DNA of 64,000 bases from Symsagittifera roscoffensis (Eukaryota; Xenacoelomorpha; Acoela; Convolutidae), in assembly GCF_963678635.1 (NCBI RefSeq), contig NC_087070.1:11566539-11630538 (forward strand), in the 5' to 3' direction. How positions within the stretch are numbered: the stretch's first letter is position 1; each line of letters starts with the position of its first letter. This document shows, piece after piece, positions 1-9,479 of this stretch. Below the pieces are notes generated by a model that was not told where the DNA came from, did not search any database, and saw only the letters and a list, made by a program, of their open reading frames with translations. The position numbers and the translations under genes were made by a program.

Positions 1-819
1 AAAAAAAAAAACTGCCCGAACATATATTTTTTGATACTTTTTTGCAAGTTGGAAAAAAAGTCTGCTCGTCTGGGGGCACAGCTCTAACTGTTCCGACTAC
101 TTTTCAAGGTATCTGCTGTTTTTTTTTAAAAACATATATTTGACTTATGAAAAAAAATATATTTGAAAACATATGAAAAACTTGTTCATTTTTCATTTTT
201 GCGATGAAATACAAACCCCAAGCACAAATAGCCCTCTTTTTTTAAAAATTGAACAACAATTTTTCCAAACATAAATTGCCGTCGTTTTTTCGGAAGTCAT
301 ACATCAAATTCATTTTTACGTCTGGTGAAAAAGTAACTTCTCGTTTATTTTTCCGATTTACTTGATTCAAAAAATCGTTTTTTTTTTTCTAGTGCAAGTC
401 CAAAAATCAAACCTACACTTTTTAAGCATAAAAAGGTTTGATTCTCTTTCAGTTTTCTCTGTTCTCAAGTTTAGTTTATAGTCTTCTTGTAAAACAATGA
501 TTTGTTCTAATTTTCATAGGTTTTCAATCAATCGTTCATGGTTTTTACTGATTAGTTAAAAGTTATCAAAAACATCTATGCGGACAATGTGTGTCGTAAA
601 ATTGTTTCACGATTCAACATTTAGTTTTTTGGAGTTCAAGCTTAAAATTCTACATTTTGTCATAAAACACGTGTATAGCAGTAAAAAAGGATACCATCAA
701 ACCAAAGGCCAACGCGGAAACGCAAGAATGATTTGGAATTGTGTTTTCCGACGGGCATTATAAAGTTGCTAGCCTTAAGAAAAAACTTTTATGCTAGATT
801 GAAATGCTTGCTTTTTCAG
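1..819. other. AT-rich non-coding stretch
   Basis: This stretch is dominated by A and T runs and I see no gene in it. Positions 62-103 (TCTGCTCGTCTGGG and following, ending in GTTCCGAC) resemble the terminal inverted repeat of the element at 42230-43470, so a decayed copy of that repeat family may begin here. The remainder shows no structure I can name. Confidence 0.5.
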
Positions 820-900
820 GACGACAGCCAGAAGCTCAACGATGAAATTTCGAGGAATCAACACAACTATATCAAGTTGATCTGTTCTTCTGTGGACCAG
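820..900 (+). CDS. Orphan internal exon of an unidentified gene
   Basis: The 81-bp segment is preceded by a good acceptor (CTTTTTCAG) and followed by a donor (CAG|GTGTGA). It is open in one frame for 27 codons, phase 0 at both ends. The peptide begins DDSQKLNDEIS and ends KLICSSVDQ; it is polar and could be part of a helix or coiled coil. Its balanced base use stands out from the AT-rich surroundings. I do not recognise the protein and found no partner exon nearby. It could belong to a gene starting left of the window or to unrecognised 5' exons of the transporter gene downstream. A hAT MITE starts 42 bp after it. Confidence 0.45.
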
Positions 901-941
901 GTGTGAAATAGACACTGAAGCAACAAATAATCCAAAGCGAC

Positions 942-1294
942 CAGAGGCGGGTCTAGGGATTTTCACGAGGGGGGAGGGGGTTGTAGAGAGGGGGGGGGGG
1001 GGTTAAAGCTTTGTCGACTTTTTGTAGGCCGAGCAAGTTGATTTTCCGAGTACTATATTGACCCTATTTAGACAAAGTTTAGTATTTATTGGCCCCTTCT
1101 AAGTTAGTATATATTGGCCCCTTCTAAGTTAGTATATATTGGCCCTTCTAGAAGATTTTTAGGGTCGGCCGAAAACTGATGTCATAAAAAATACCAAAGG
1201 GGGACCCTTTGGGTTGGTGAGGGGTTCCAATCCCTGAAGGGGGGGGGGGTTTGTTCCGTCCACCTATCCCCCCCCCCCCCCAAATCCGCCCCTG
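942..1294. mobile_element. hAT-type MITE, copy 1
   Basis: This 353-bp element starts CAGAGGCGGGTCTAGGG and ends CCAAATCCGCCCCTG, so it has inverted CAG...CTG ends. It is flanked by imperfect 8-bp duplications (AAAGCGAC at 934-941 and AAAGAAAC at 1295-1302), as expected for hAT transposition. Long G and C homopolymers lie just inside the ends. The interior matches the copies at 40077 and 41460 (GGGTTGG-type block, GGGGTTCCAATCCCTGA). It has no coding capacity. Confidence 0.75.
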
Positions 1295-2480
1295 AAAGAA
1301 ACTATTGATTAAATGAGACATTTTTGAAAAGAACCTTAGAAAAGAAAACATAAGAAATGAAATTTCCCCCTTTTGTTACTATGTTCCGACAATCTTAAAA
1401 CTTTTCTAAGGGCATCTTTGACGCCAATATCTAATTTTGATGGTTTTGTCGCTTTTCTCGAAATTTATGAAATTTTCAACCTAGTTTTACATTCAATTTT
1501 TAGCGTAATTACTTTTTATTGCGAAAATAGAAGAAAATGTCTAAAATAAAAGTTTACAGTTTAAATCATATGTCATTTTTAGCTGAAAGAAATTGCCATT
1601 AATGTCAGGATTTTGATGAAAACTATTTTACTCGCTATATGAATGAATCTTTTTAGACCTACTGGCCACCAATTTGTTATCAGTAAGAGATGGAGAAGGA
1701 AATCAGTACCAGTAGAAGTGAAGTCAAAATAATCATGAACTTTCTGTTTATTTTATCAATTATTGTCAATTTAAATTAAACAAATTGAATTGTTTGGATT
1801 ACCATGAAAAAGAAAGAGTAATGTCACCTAGGCAGAAAGTTTTGCAATTTGGCTGAAAATTGCAAATATACGTGGTGTTTCAGAGACAATTTGACAAATT
1901 AAATTAGAATTTTGCCTAAATGTTTGACTCGTGGAGCGGAGAAGATTTTTCAAATGTTTTTCTAACTGTTTTTTAAAATTGATGTTTTTGGCCTTTTTTT
2001 AAAATAAAAATACGGGAGAACTTTAAGTTATCTTCAACCAGTTCTAAGATTCAATTTTTAGCATAACCAAATTTAATCGCCAAATTAGATGAAATTTACT
2101 AATTAAAAAATTAGCATGTTATTTGATCTCTTTTTTTTCAAAAAAATCCCCATCAGTGACAGGATTTCCATAAAATTTTGGTCAAAATTACATTTATCGC
2201 TTTAATAAAGGATTTTATTTGACTTACTATTCCCGAAATTGTTATCTGTGAAAGATCGAGAAGGAAATCATTACCAAATTGGAAGTGAAACCAAAATAAA
2301 TGAGGTTTTTCTATTTATCAAAGTTTAACAACTGAAACTTTACAAATTGAACTTCTTAAATTATCATGAGAAAGTAAGAATATGTCACCGAGGCCCACAA
2401 TTCTGCAGTTTGCTAAATTTCGCAAACATACAGGGTGCTTCAGGAAAAATTGAGAAATTGAAGTAGAGCACAAAAATTGA
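1295..2480. repeat. Diverged tandem duplication, about 560-bp unit
   Basis: Positions about 1480-1930 and 2040-2480 share the same order of short blocks: CAATTTTTAGC, GTCAGGATTT or GTGACAGGATTT, GAGAAGGAAATCA, GTGAA then CAAAATAA, ATCATGA then AAAGAAAG or AAGTAAG, ATGTCACC then AGGC, and GTGTTTCAG or GTGCTTCAG. The two copies are clearly diverged. No gene is visible. Confidence 0.55.
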
Positions 2481-2819
2481 CTTTTAGAGTTGAGACGCTA
2501 TTAAAAAATGTATATGAAATTTTGTTGCACTATGTTGCCATTATGTCGCCCAGCTCAGTTTTATTACAAATTATAAAACTGTGCCACCCCGCCTCTTACT
2601 TCGAATCTGAGTTGATTCAAAGTTTGAAAAGAACTTGTCCATGAAATCTATTGAAACGATGCCTACGCAAAAAGCCGACAAAGTTCGTTCTGCAAAATTT
2701 GTCAAGCGATCGTCTGCTTCGAGGTGGGACAATTTTTGAAGCTCTAAGGCTGAACTTTTTTGTGACATTTACTGTTCCGAATTTTTGAGGGTTTTCCTTC
2801 AGTCCTTTTCAACTAGCCA

Positions 2820-3070
2820 TTTTTGACTCAATTTTGTTTTCATCATTCGAAAACTACTGCTGTCCTAAGCTTAAATTTTAAAAGATTTTTTTATCTTTGA
2901 TCATTTTTTGTCAAGTTATTGGGGTTTGAAGATTGCCATTTTGGCCAATTTTGGATAATTAATGCGCGATACTTTTCGCGCTATTAACCCGTAAGCGAGA
3001 TTTAATCCGTCTTAGAAATTGTTTCAAATTGGTTCAAGGAAGCTTATATGCCATAATTGATTTGTTAGTA
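2820..3070 (+). repeat. Dispersed repeat core, copy 1
   Basis: The segment contains CCATTTTGGCCAATTTTGG, ATTAATGCGCGATAC, a GCGCTATTAACCCG-like block and GCCATAATTGATT. The same block order recurs at 45280-45545 in the same orientation and at 42415-42700 inverted. At 42.2 kb the core lies inside an element with terminal inverted repeats, so this is probably an internal part of the same non-autonomous DNA transposon. Between about 3070 and 3830 I see only AT-rich sequence, with a 16-bp palindrome TTATAATCGATTATAA near 3515-3530. Confidence 0.6.
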
Positions 3071-3835
3071 GGAACAAAATCTGTGTTTTTTCACTAAATT
3101 TTTTTTTTTTTTTTCACAAAAACAATTTGTTTTAATACATTTAAATCAGCTAATTCCGTATTCTATTTAAATTATGCCCAAAATTTTTGCTATGTTAATT
3201 GTGAGATGGCTTGATAATTTAACAATTTAGAACTTTTTAATTTGCATCTAACACCCCCATTACTTGAACGTGCGGAGGGGGCAGTAGACGACGATTGGTG
3301 ATAGTAAAAATGGGCGATGGTAAAAAAGAATTAAATTTAAAAAAATACTGCCGCCTTGAAAAAATAGAGAACATTACAAATATATAAAATAATACGTGAA
3401 AAGTAAAAGTTTATGAAACGTAAAACGTAGCAAAAGCACCAAACAGGAATTGAGATAATTTTTAGTTTTTTTTTGCAAAAATCACCAATAATTTTTAAAA
3501 AAAAACCATTATAATCAGTTATAATCGATTATAATGGATTACCTTGATATAAAAAAAATTGGAGTTTAATTCATTTTTAATCGATTTGATCAGCAAAATT
3601 TATCGATTTGATTTGCCAGTAAAAATCACACTTTGTTTTTTTTTCTCGTGGTTTTTTTTGTCTTTGTACCCGTACCGAGAAATTTTTTTATCTCTGACCT
3701 GAAATACTTCGTATCTAATCTAAATTCTTTTTGAAATGTTTAAATAAAGCATGGATTTTCTCTAAATACTTTATTTCTTATCCTAATTCTGATCAGAATT
3801 TAGCTAAATCTAGGGTATTTCTAGCTAGAATAAAG

Positions 3836-3906
3836 TCTCCTATTGGGGCTCGAACCCGCGCCCTTCTAATTGCTATACACTTGCTCTATCCACTAGACCA
3901 CAGCCC
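3836..3906 (-). repeat. tRNA-like sequence 1
   Basis: On the minus strand there is an A-box-like TGGTCTAGTGGATAG followed about 30 bp later by a B box GGGTTCGAGCCCC. The acceptor stem does not pair, so this is not an intact tRNA gene. It is a tRNA pseudogene or the head of a tRNA-derived SINE. Confidence 0.6.
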
Positions 3907-4061
3907 TTGAAAGAGTTCCCAAGTTTTAGGAGAATAACTATGTTATAACTAGGGGCAGGCACCGCCAACAGCAATCAGGGTCCTTGGTTGTTTACTGTTT
4001 GCACATAATAAGTGACTGTGATATAATTAGTGTTGAAAAAAAAAGATTTTAACTGATCGTC

Positions 4062-4134
4062 TCACAAAGGGGTTCGAACACCAGACATATCGGCCCAGAG
4101 TCTAACGCTCTAACCAACTGCGCAACGTTGCTTT
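4062..4134 (-). repeat. tRNA-like sequence 2
   Basis: The minus strand reads GCGCAGTTGGTTAGAGCG (A box) and later GTGTTCGAACCCC (B box) at normal tRNA spacing. I could not pair an acceptor stem. It is tRNA-derived but of a different type from the neighbour at 3836. Confidence 0.6.
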
Positions 4135-4317
4135 TGGTTTAGGCGGAAGCAAAAATGTTGTTCATCAAACGATTTCAGTCATATGATTAGTAAAACTGAG
4201 ATGATTATATGCCGTTTTTTGATTTACTTTTACTTTCCAGTCCATTGACTGGAGCACACTGAAACATGAACTTTATTTTAACATCTTAAGCATTTCAGTA
4301 TGCTTAGTTTTTAACAA

Positions 4318-4416
4318 CACATTTTAACACGAATGCTAGCAAGGCTACGACTTGGAAACGAACCTTCAGCCAACGGAGACCAAACAGTGGACAGAACCAC
4401 TAGACCACAAACGACG
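4318..4416 (-). repeat. tRNA-like sequence 3
   Basis: The minus strand contains GTGGTCTAGTGGTTCTG (A box) and GGTTCGTTTCC (degenerate B box). The spacing fits a tRNA-derived element. There is no intact cloverleaf. Confidence 0.5.
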
Positions 4417-4490
4417 ATATTGATGTTGAATTGGGACGTTATCAGTGAAATTGAACGACAAATGTGATGTCTTATCAGTGTCATTGGACG

Positions 4491-4685
4491 TATGTATGTA
4501 TGCATGTATGTATTTATGTATTTTTGTATGTACGTATGTGTGTATGTATGTATGTATGTATGTATGTATGTATGTATGTATGGATTAAAGTAAGTTTCTA
4601 TGTATGTGAATGCAGGCATACAAATATGTTTGCTCGTGTACTTATGTAGGTACGTGTGTATGTTATATGCATGTATGTATGTATG

Positions 4686-4719
<34 letters not shown>

Positions 4720-4870
4720 TGTATGTATGTATGTATGTATGTATGTATGTATGTATGTATGTATGTATGTATGTGTTTATGTATGTATTTATGTGATTAT
4801 GTCTGTGTTAATGCATATTGTATGAATCTGTGTATGTATGTGAAATGTATGTCTTGATTGATGTATCTAT
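4491..4870. repeat. (TATG)n microsatellite
   Basis: A long tract of GTAT/TATG tetranucleotides with interruptions runs from about 4491 to 4870. It is nearly pure at 4675-4772. All three frames are open over it, which produces spurious cysteine- and tyrosine-rich ORFs. Confidence 0.95.
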
Positions 4871-5248
4871 GTACGTATATAAAATATTGCTAACATTGAA
4901 GATTTTCTTTTCTGTTTCTTAAATAAACTATAACGATTAATGTTGAAAAATGACAATGACGAATATTTAATAGTGATTTTATTACCATTGCCTCATCACC
5001 TTCCATTTAATGACACGTTTTTACATTTTAAGAAAACTCTCTTGTTTCGACTGTTTCTAAGAATATTCAATTCGAATAGACAAAAAAGCAGAAACGTTAG
5101 AAGTTTTTCTTTGAAAAAGAAAATAATTGAACGATTTGAGTCGGGATATGAATGTTTGATGAAGTGTTGATTCCAATTTGATTGTTTCAATTGAACATAC
5201 TCATTGACTTTGACAGCTATTGATGGGAACGTGTTCGAAAAAATTTTC

Positions 5249-5335
5249 TTCGACCTGTCAGAGTTTCGAACCGAGTCAGAGTTTGGTTTGAAAGACCAGT
5301 TATGACCCACTAAACTATCGTCTCGTGATAATTGC
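5249..5335 (-). repeat. tRNA-like sequence 4
   Basis: The minus strand shows GATAGTTTAGTGGGTC (A-box-like) and CGGTTCGAAACTC (B-box-like), again without acceptor pairing. It is tRNA-derived. The block downstream at 5400-5480 may be the body of the same SINE. Confidence 0.5.
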
Positions 5336-5536
5336 TGCAAGCTGCCTTTGGCAGTGAAGGAAACTGAAGAAACAATTGCTGTGGTTTAGCGAGATACTAT
5401 TTGAAATACTTACTTCCACTAGGATAGCTTTGTGAAACCAGAGTCAACCCGGCCTCTTTTCTGTCGTCCCACTGTGGGAAATTAAAGTTTTTATCAAGGG
5501 TTATTGGAAGGATAGGAAAAACATTTAATGATATGG

Positions 5537-5605
5537 AGGATTGGTCTGGGAATCGAACTAGGGCTACCTGCTTTCAAGTCCTGTGCCGATTCGCTTGTGG
5601 TAACA
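5537..5605 (-). repeat. tRNA-like sequence 5
   Basis: The minus strand contains GGACTTGAAAGCAGG, resembling an anticodon arm, and AGTTCGATTCCCAG, a good B box. The 5' half is degenerate. It is probably a tRNA pseudogene or SINE head. The segment at 5800-6060 is less AT-rich and may be a SINE body, but I cannot identify it. Confidence 0.45.
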
Positions 5606-6280
5606 CAGATAACTAATAGACACTACTTTTTGCAGACCAATCATCTGAGGTCTTAGAAAGCATGGCTGGAAAAAGATAAGACTTGAAATCTGAATGTTTT
5701 CTGTAACGTTCATAGATTTTGTGCGATGAGTTAAAAGTATTTTTTCATGAGGGAATTGAAACAAAGAGGAACAAAAAATTTGGATCTATTGGAGTCACTG
5801 CCTAGGCGGTGGCCAACGGGTCATTCCACTGTCTTTCAATGTATATGACGGATTTCCTCAGATCCGTATGAACCTCCTCCGCTAGTCGGTCAGGGGGACG
5901 TGTCTGGCAGGCCAGATTGGGAACCTCAAACCCAAGTCCCTTCTCGCCATGTCATTACATGATCTCAGAGTGTCGGACTTTTCACTTTTGACCAACTAGC
6001 TTCAGAGACCAGCTTCAGATGCCCCGCCAAAGACATCATCGACTAGTATCGTATTTGGTTTCGGAGATGTTGAGAATGCGTTGGAAGGTAGCGAAACAAT
6101 GACAGAAAAAAACGGCTAATAGTAAGAACGTCCGAAATATTATGCATTGGATTAAATGCATACGTTAGATGAAAAAATTGACGTGTCAAAGGGGGATAAA
6201 CATGGAATTTACTCAGTTAATTGTACTGATTTATTTATCGCTATGAGTAATTGAAATGCTTATTCTATTCTGTAAACTCC

Positions 6281-6353
6281 GCAGCTGCTTAGTGTAGTGG
6301 TAGTGGAGTGCACTGGCAATCCTGGGGTTAGAGGATCAATCCTCGACCTGAGC
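6281..6353 (+). repeat. tRNA-like sequence 6
   Basis: The plus strand reads GCTTAGTGTAGTGGTAGTGG (A box) and AGAGGATCAATCCTCGA (T-arm/B-box-like hairpin) at tRNA spacing. A truncated relative, GCAGTTAGTGTAAAGGTAAC, is present at 6593-6615. Neither forms a convincing full cloverleaf. Confidence 0.55.
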
Positions 6354-6649
6354 CAAAAACATTTTTTGTTCTCTTTTCAAATCAATAGGCCGTTAGAACC
6401 TAAGCCATAACCGCTTACGTTCGAACACTTGTTTTCATCTGAATTATTTTTGTCAAGTTTGAATGTGCCTGTGCTGTTTCTTTTTTAAATTTGTTCTTCA
6501 ATTTTTATCTTTATTTATCTTGTTGCATGTGTTTGCAATAAATTTGAAAATTAGCGTTTCGAAAATTATCGAAAAAAAATGTCTGATTAAGGAGCAGTTA
6601 GTGTAAAGGTAACACAAAAATCATCCAAGCCGAAGAAGTATAAAAAATT

Positions 6650-7500
6650 TTTGAGAGGTTTTAAAATAGGTTGATTTATTGTTCATACAATTATCTTCAG
6701 AAGCCCAAAACGCAAGAATAACCACTAGAGAAAAAAACTACCTAAAATTTGTGAAAATTTTCCATTGCCCATTGATTTGGCAGCAAAATCGCTCGTTAAC
6801 GAGATCGAATAATTTGTTTTTAGTTTTTGAAAACATAATATATCTCTTCAATCCAGCCTTGCCTTCATAGAGTGTGGGGCTGCTGTGATGAAAATGAATT
6901 GATTTCCAACTTTTAAATGCCTATTAAATAGCTATGAATTCGACTGGTAGTGTTTTTTTGAGTTAGGCAGTTGGTGTGGCTGTTTTGCTCGAGCCCCCGC
7001 GGGGACACAAATCAGCCGTGATGAGTTTGCGCAAAAAGCGGTAAGCTTGTCAATGACTGTTCATATATGGTGGACAGCGGATATCTATTGTAAAAACAAG
7101 TTCACTGAACACTTTTTATTGTCAAAAAAGCGGTGATGACGACTTTTATAGCTGACACAGAGAAATTAGTGAGTACGATTACATAAAGCGTAATCAGTAC
7201 ACATGATATATTTTAAATCATTTTTCAACAAAATACTGCATTAACACAAAGGTCGATGGCTTCAAGTTTTAAAGAGAATAAACATAAACGAGCATTAATA
7301 CACATAAACACAAAAGTCGATGGGTAGAAATTTCATGACGAGCAACCATATACGGAAGAAGTAGAGGAGTGAAGAGGGGTTTTGACATTGAGAAGAGAAG
7401 CAGAGGAACTTGACAACACAAACATTTTAAAATTTCCTGTTTTACTTCCAGCAACTGTCTTTTACCACAGTGGTACACATTAAAGAATTTCAAGTAGACT
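6650..7500. other. AT-rich spacer with one GC palindrome
   Basis: I see no gene here. A perfect 10-bp palindrome CCCCGCGGGG at 6995-7004 stands out. It lies beyond the low-coordinate end of the Helitron remains, but no CTRR terminus could be placed after it, so I do not claim it as the Helitron 3' hairpin. Confidence 0.4.
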
Positions 7501-7505
7501 ACCTT

Positions 7506-7860
7506 CTAAAAGTCAAGGGGTCCACGAGTGCCGCATGGGACTGCTGATCCTTGACGAGGATTTGGCTGGGAGACTGCTGGGACAGTTCTTTCTTCCTGGG
7601 GTCTCTCTTGTTGTGCGTTTCCATCAGCGTTAAGGGCAACATGTGCTGCGTATTTTCTCACATCCGTTTCGTCGCCGTTCACCTTCAATTGAACGACGTG
7701 GATGGAGTGTGCACATGTCTCCCTCGTTCTTTGATGGCTTGTACCATCCCAGCAGTCTGAAGCCTGGGGCTTCGTTATACTCAGTAATTTTAGCGTTGAC
7801 AGATGCTTTGAAATTAAAGGCATTGTAAACAACCGAATTTGACTCTATTTTTTGAGGCTC
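7506..7860 (-). pseudogene. Possible C-terminal part of the Helitron accessory ORF
   Basis: Two overlapping minus-strand frames are open here. One contains FRLLGWYKPSKNEGDMC, the other a hydrophilic tail with DGNAQQERPQEERTVP. They could be one protein broken by a frameshift near 7710. I do not recognise the family. The position just downstream of the 236-codon ORF suggests it belongs to the same accessory gene. Confidence 0.3.
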
Positions 7861-7896
7861 AGTGGCGAATATGGCAAGAGCACGAACGCTCTACAT

Positions 7897-8607
7897 TTAA
7901 TTGACTTGCTTTGATGTCCGTTGTCCACCTGCTTCTTGCCAAGAGACTCTTGCTCGCAAGGCATTGGAGCCTAGCCCACTTTTTTCTAGGCAAAGGCAGG
8001 TTCTCTCTTTACCCGGCGACGATAAAGTTCCGTCACACAAGTTACCAAAGCAAGCACTCGGTGCAATGGCAACTCGTGTGAGTTTGAGGTCATTTGTTGT
8101 AACCGCAAACCACTTCGTTGCAGTTTTGTGCTCCATATCAAAACTGAGTGGGGTTTCAATGAAGTGGCTTTCGGCCGTTGGCACAAGCGGCTCCTCAGTA
8201 TCCAGAAGCAAGTTCTCACTCTCCAGTGTCCCTTTGAGGTCGACATTCAACATGTGAAGAGTGGTTCTAGGCCTGATATAATTGAAATATCGCAGAAGAA
8301 TTCTCGAATGCTCAGGCGTAGCAGTGAAGAGGGCGCAGACTGTGGAGGATCCAGGGACCCCAAAAAGTAAAAACCGATCGTATTTATCCTGCTGCTGCAG
8401 GGAAGATTTGGCAGAAGGGCTAGTTCCTCTCCATTGCTTAAAGCGAACAGGCTCGCCGCTTCGTCGTCCATGCAGAAATGTCAGCAGAAGTTTTTTCTCG
8501 TCCGCGTCATCCCCTTGCGCAATATCGGTGATGGTCACGACTTCAAAATGATTTCCAACGGCTTGCTGAGCCTCAGTATGGTTTAGGCGTGGTGTCAGTA
8601 CAGGCAT
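7897..8607 (-). CDS. Helitron-associated accessory protein, unknown function
   Basis: This 236-codon open frame begins MPVLTPRLNHTEAQQ and has no internal stop. A central part alternates hydrophobic and polar residues (YDRFLLFGVPGS, VCALFTATPE), suggesting beta strands. A later part has two cysteine pairs, CFGNLC and TCLCLEKSG, about 13 residues apart, which could bind zinc. Many Helitrons carry an RPA-like single-strand DNA-binding gene in this position, and an OB fold plus zinc ribbon would fit, but that is inference. It is transcribed in the same direction as Rep/helicase and is separated from it by the minisatellite. Unlike the Rep/helicase frame it is intact. Confidence 0.5.
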   Translation of the reverse strand: MPVLTPRLNHTEAQQAVGNHFEVVTITDIAQGDDADEKKLLLTFLHGRRSGEPVRFKQWRGTSPSAKSSLQQQDKYDRFLLFGVPGSSTVCALFTATPEHSRILLRYFNYIRPRTTLHMLNVDLKGTLESENLLLDTEEPLVPTAESHFIETPLSFDMEHKTATKWFAVTTNDLKLTRVAIAPSACFGNLCDGTLSSPGKERTCLCLEKSGLGSNALRARVSWQEAGGQRTSKQVN

Positions 8608-8794
8608 AATTTGAATTGAAATAAATCAGACAACTTTTAAAACAATCAAAAAATCAACTAAATGAGTCGAGGCAAGAGTTCAAAAAATGGAACAAAAAAT
8701 TGGGCGACTGAAAGGAAGGAGTGACTTCACGGTTGATCTTTAGGAGAGAACAAACACGTTTTATCCAATCTATGATCAGTTTAAAGAAGACAGC

Positions 8795-9372
8795 AACAAT
8801 ATTTTAATTTAAAGATTGTTGAATTAATGAACCGCATTGAATGGCGCGGATACCAGTGAACAAATAACAGCAATACAATAATTTGAGTTTGATGAATTAT
8901 TGAACCGCGTTGAATGGCGCGGATACAAGTAAACACATAACAACAATGTAAAAATGTTAATTTGTTGAATAAATGAACCGCATTGGATGGCGCGGATACC
9001 AGTAAACACATAACAACAGTATAACAATTTAAGTTTGATGAAATAATGAACCGCATTGAATGGCGCGGATACCAGTAAACACATAACAACAATACAAAAA
9101 TGTTAGTTTGATAAATTAACGAACCGCATTGAATGGCGCGGATACCAGTAAACACATAACAACAGTATAATAATTTAAGTTTGATAAATTAATGAACCGC
9201 ATTGACTGGCGCGGATACCAGTAAACAAATAACAACAATACAAAAATGTTAGTTTGTTGAATTAATGAACCGCATTGAATGGCGCGAATACCAGTAAACA
9301 CATAACATCAGTATAATAATTTAAGTTTGATGAATTAATGAACCGCATTGAATGGCGCGGATACCATTGACA
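8795..9372. repeat. 73-bp minisatellite, eight units of two alternating types
   Basis: The core GAACCGCATTGAATGGCG recurs with its AACCGC at 8830, 8903, 8976, 9049, 9122, 9195, 9268 and 9341, an exact 73-bp period. The variable half alternates between a type with AATTTAAGTTTGATG and a type with AAAAATGTTAGTTTG, so the real higher-order unit is 146 bp. The array lies inside the Helitron between the helicase end and the accessory ORF. Open frames over it on the minus strand are artefacts of the repeat. Confidence 0.95.
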
Positions 9373-9479
9373 ACTGAAGCGAACTTCTCTACTTCGCGGT
9401 TGAAAATGAGGCAAAATTGATGTACTAAGTCAATGTCGTTCATTTCTCTGTTTGCTGTTGTTAGAGAGTTTTGCACCGC

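Noticed and set aside
4311-4857. Open frames of 60-100 codons rich in Tyr/Cys/Met or Thr/His
   Set aside because: They are translations of the TATG microsatellite, which lacks stops in several frames.
6995-7004. CCCCGCGGGG as the Helitron 3' terminal hairpin
   Set aside because: No CTRR terminus follows at the right distance on the minus strand, and the distance from the coding remains is arbitrary.
8781-9301. Minus-strand frames with repeated YWYPRHSMRFI-like peptides
   Set aside because: They read through the 73-bp minisatellite. The period is not a multiple of three, and the peptide repeats arise by frame cycling, so this is not a repeat protein.
8795-9372. CRISPR-like array
   Set aside because: The units are contiguous 73-bp repeats with alternating types, with no unique spacers, and the DNA is eukaryotic.
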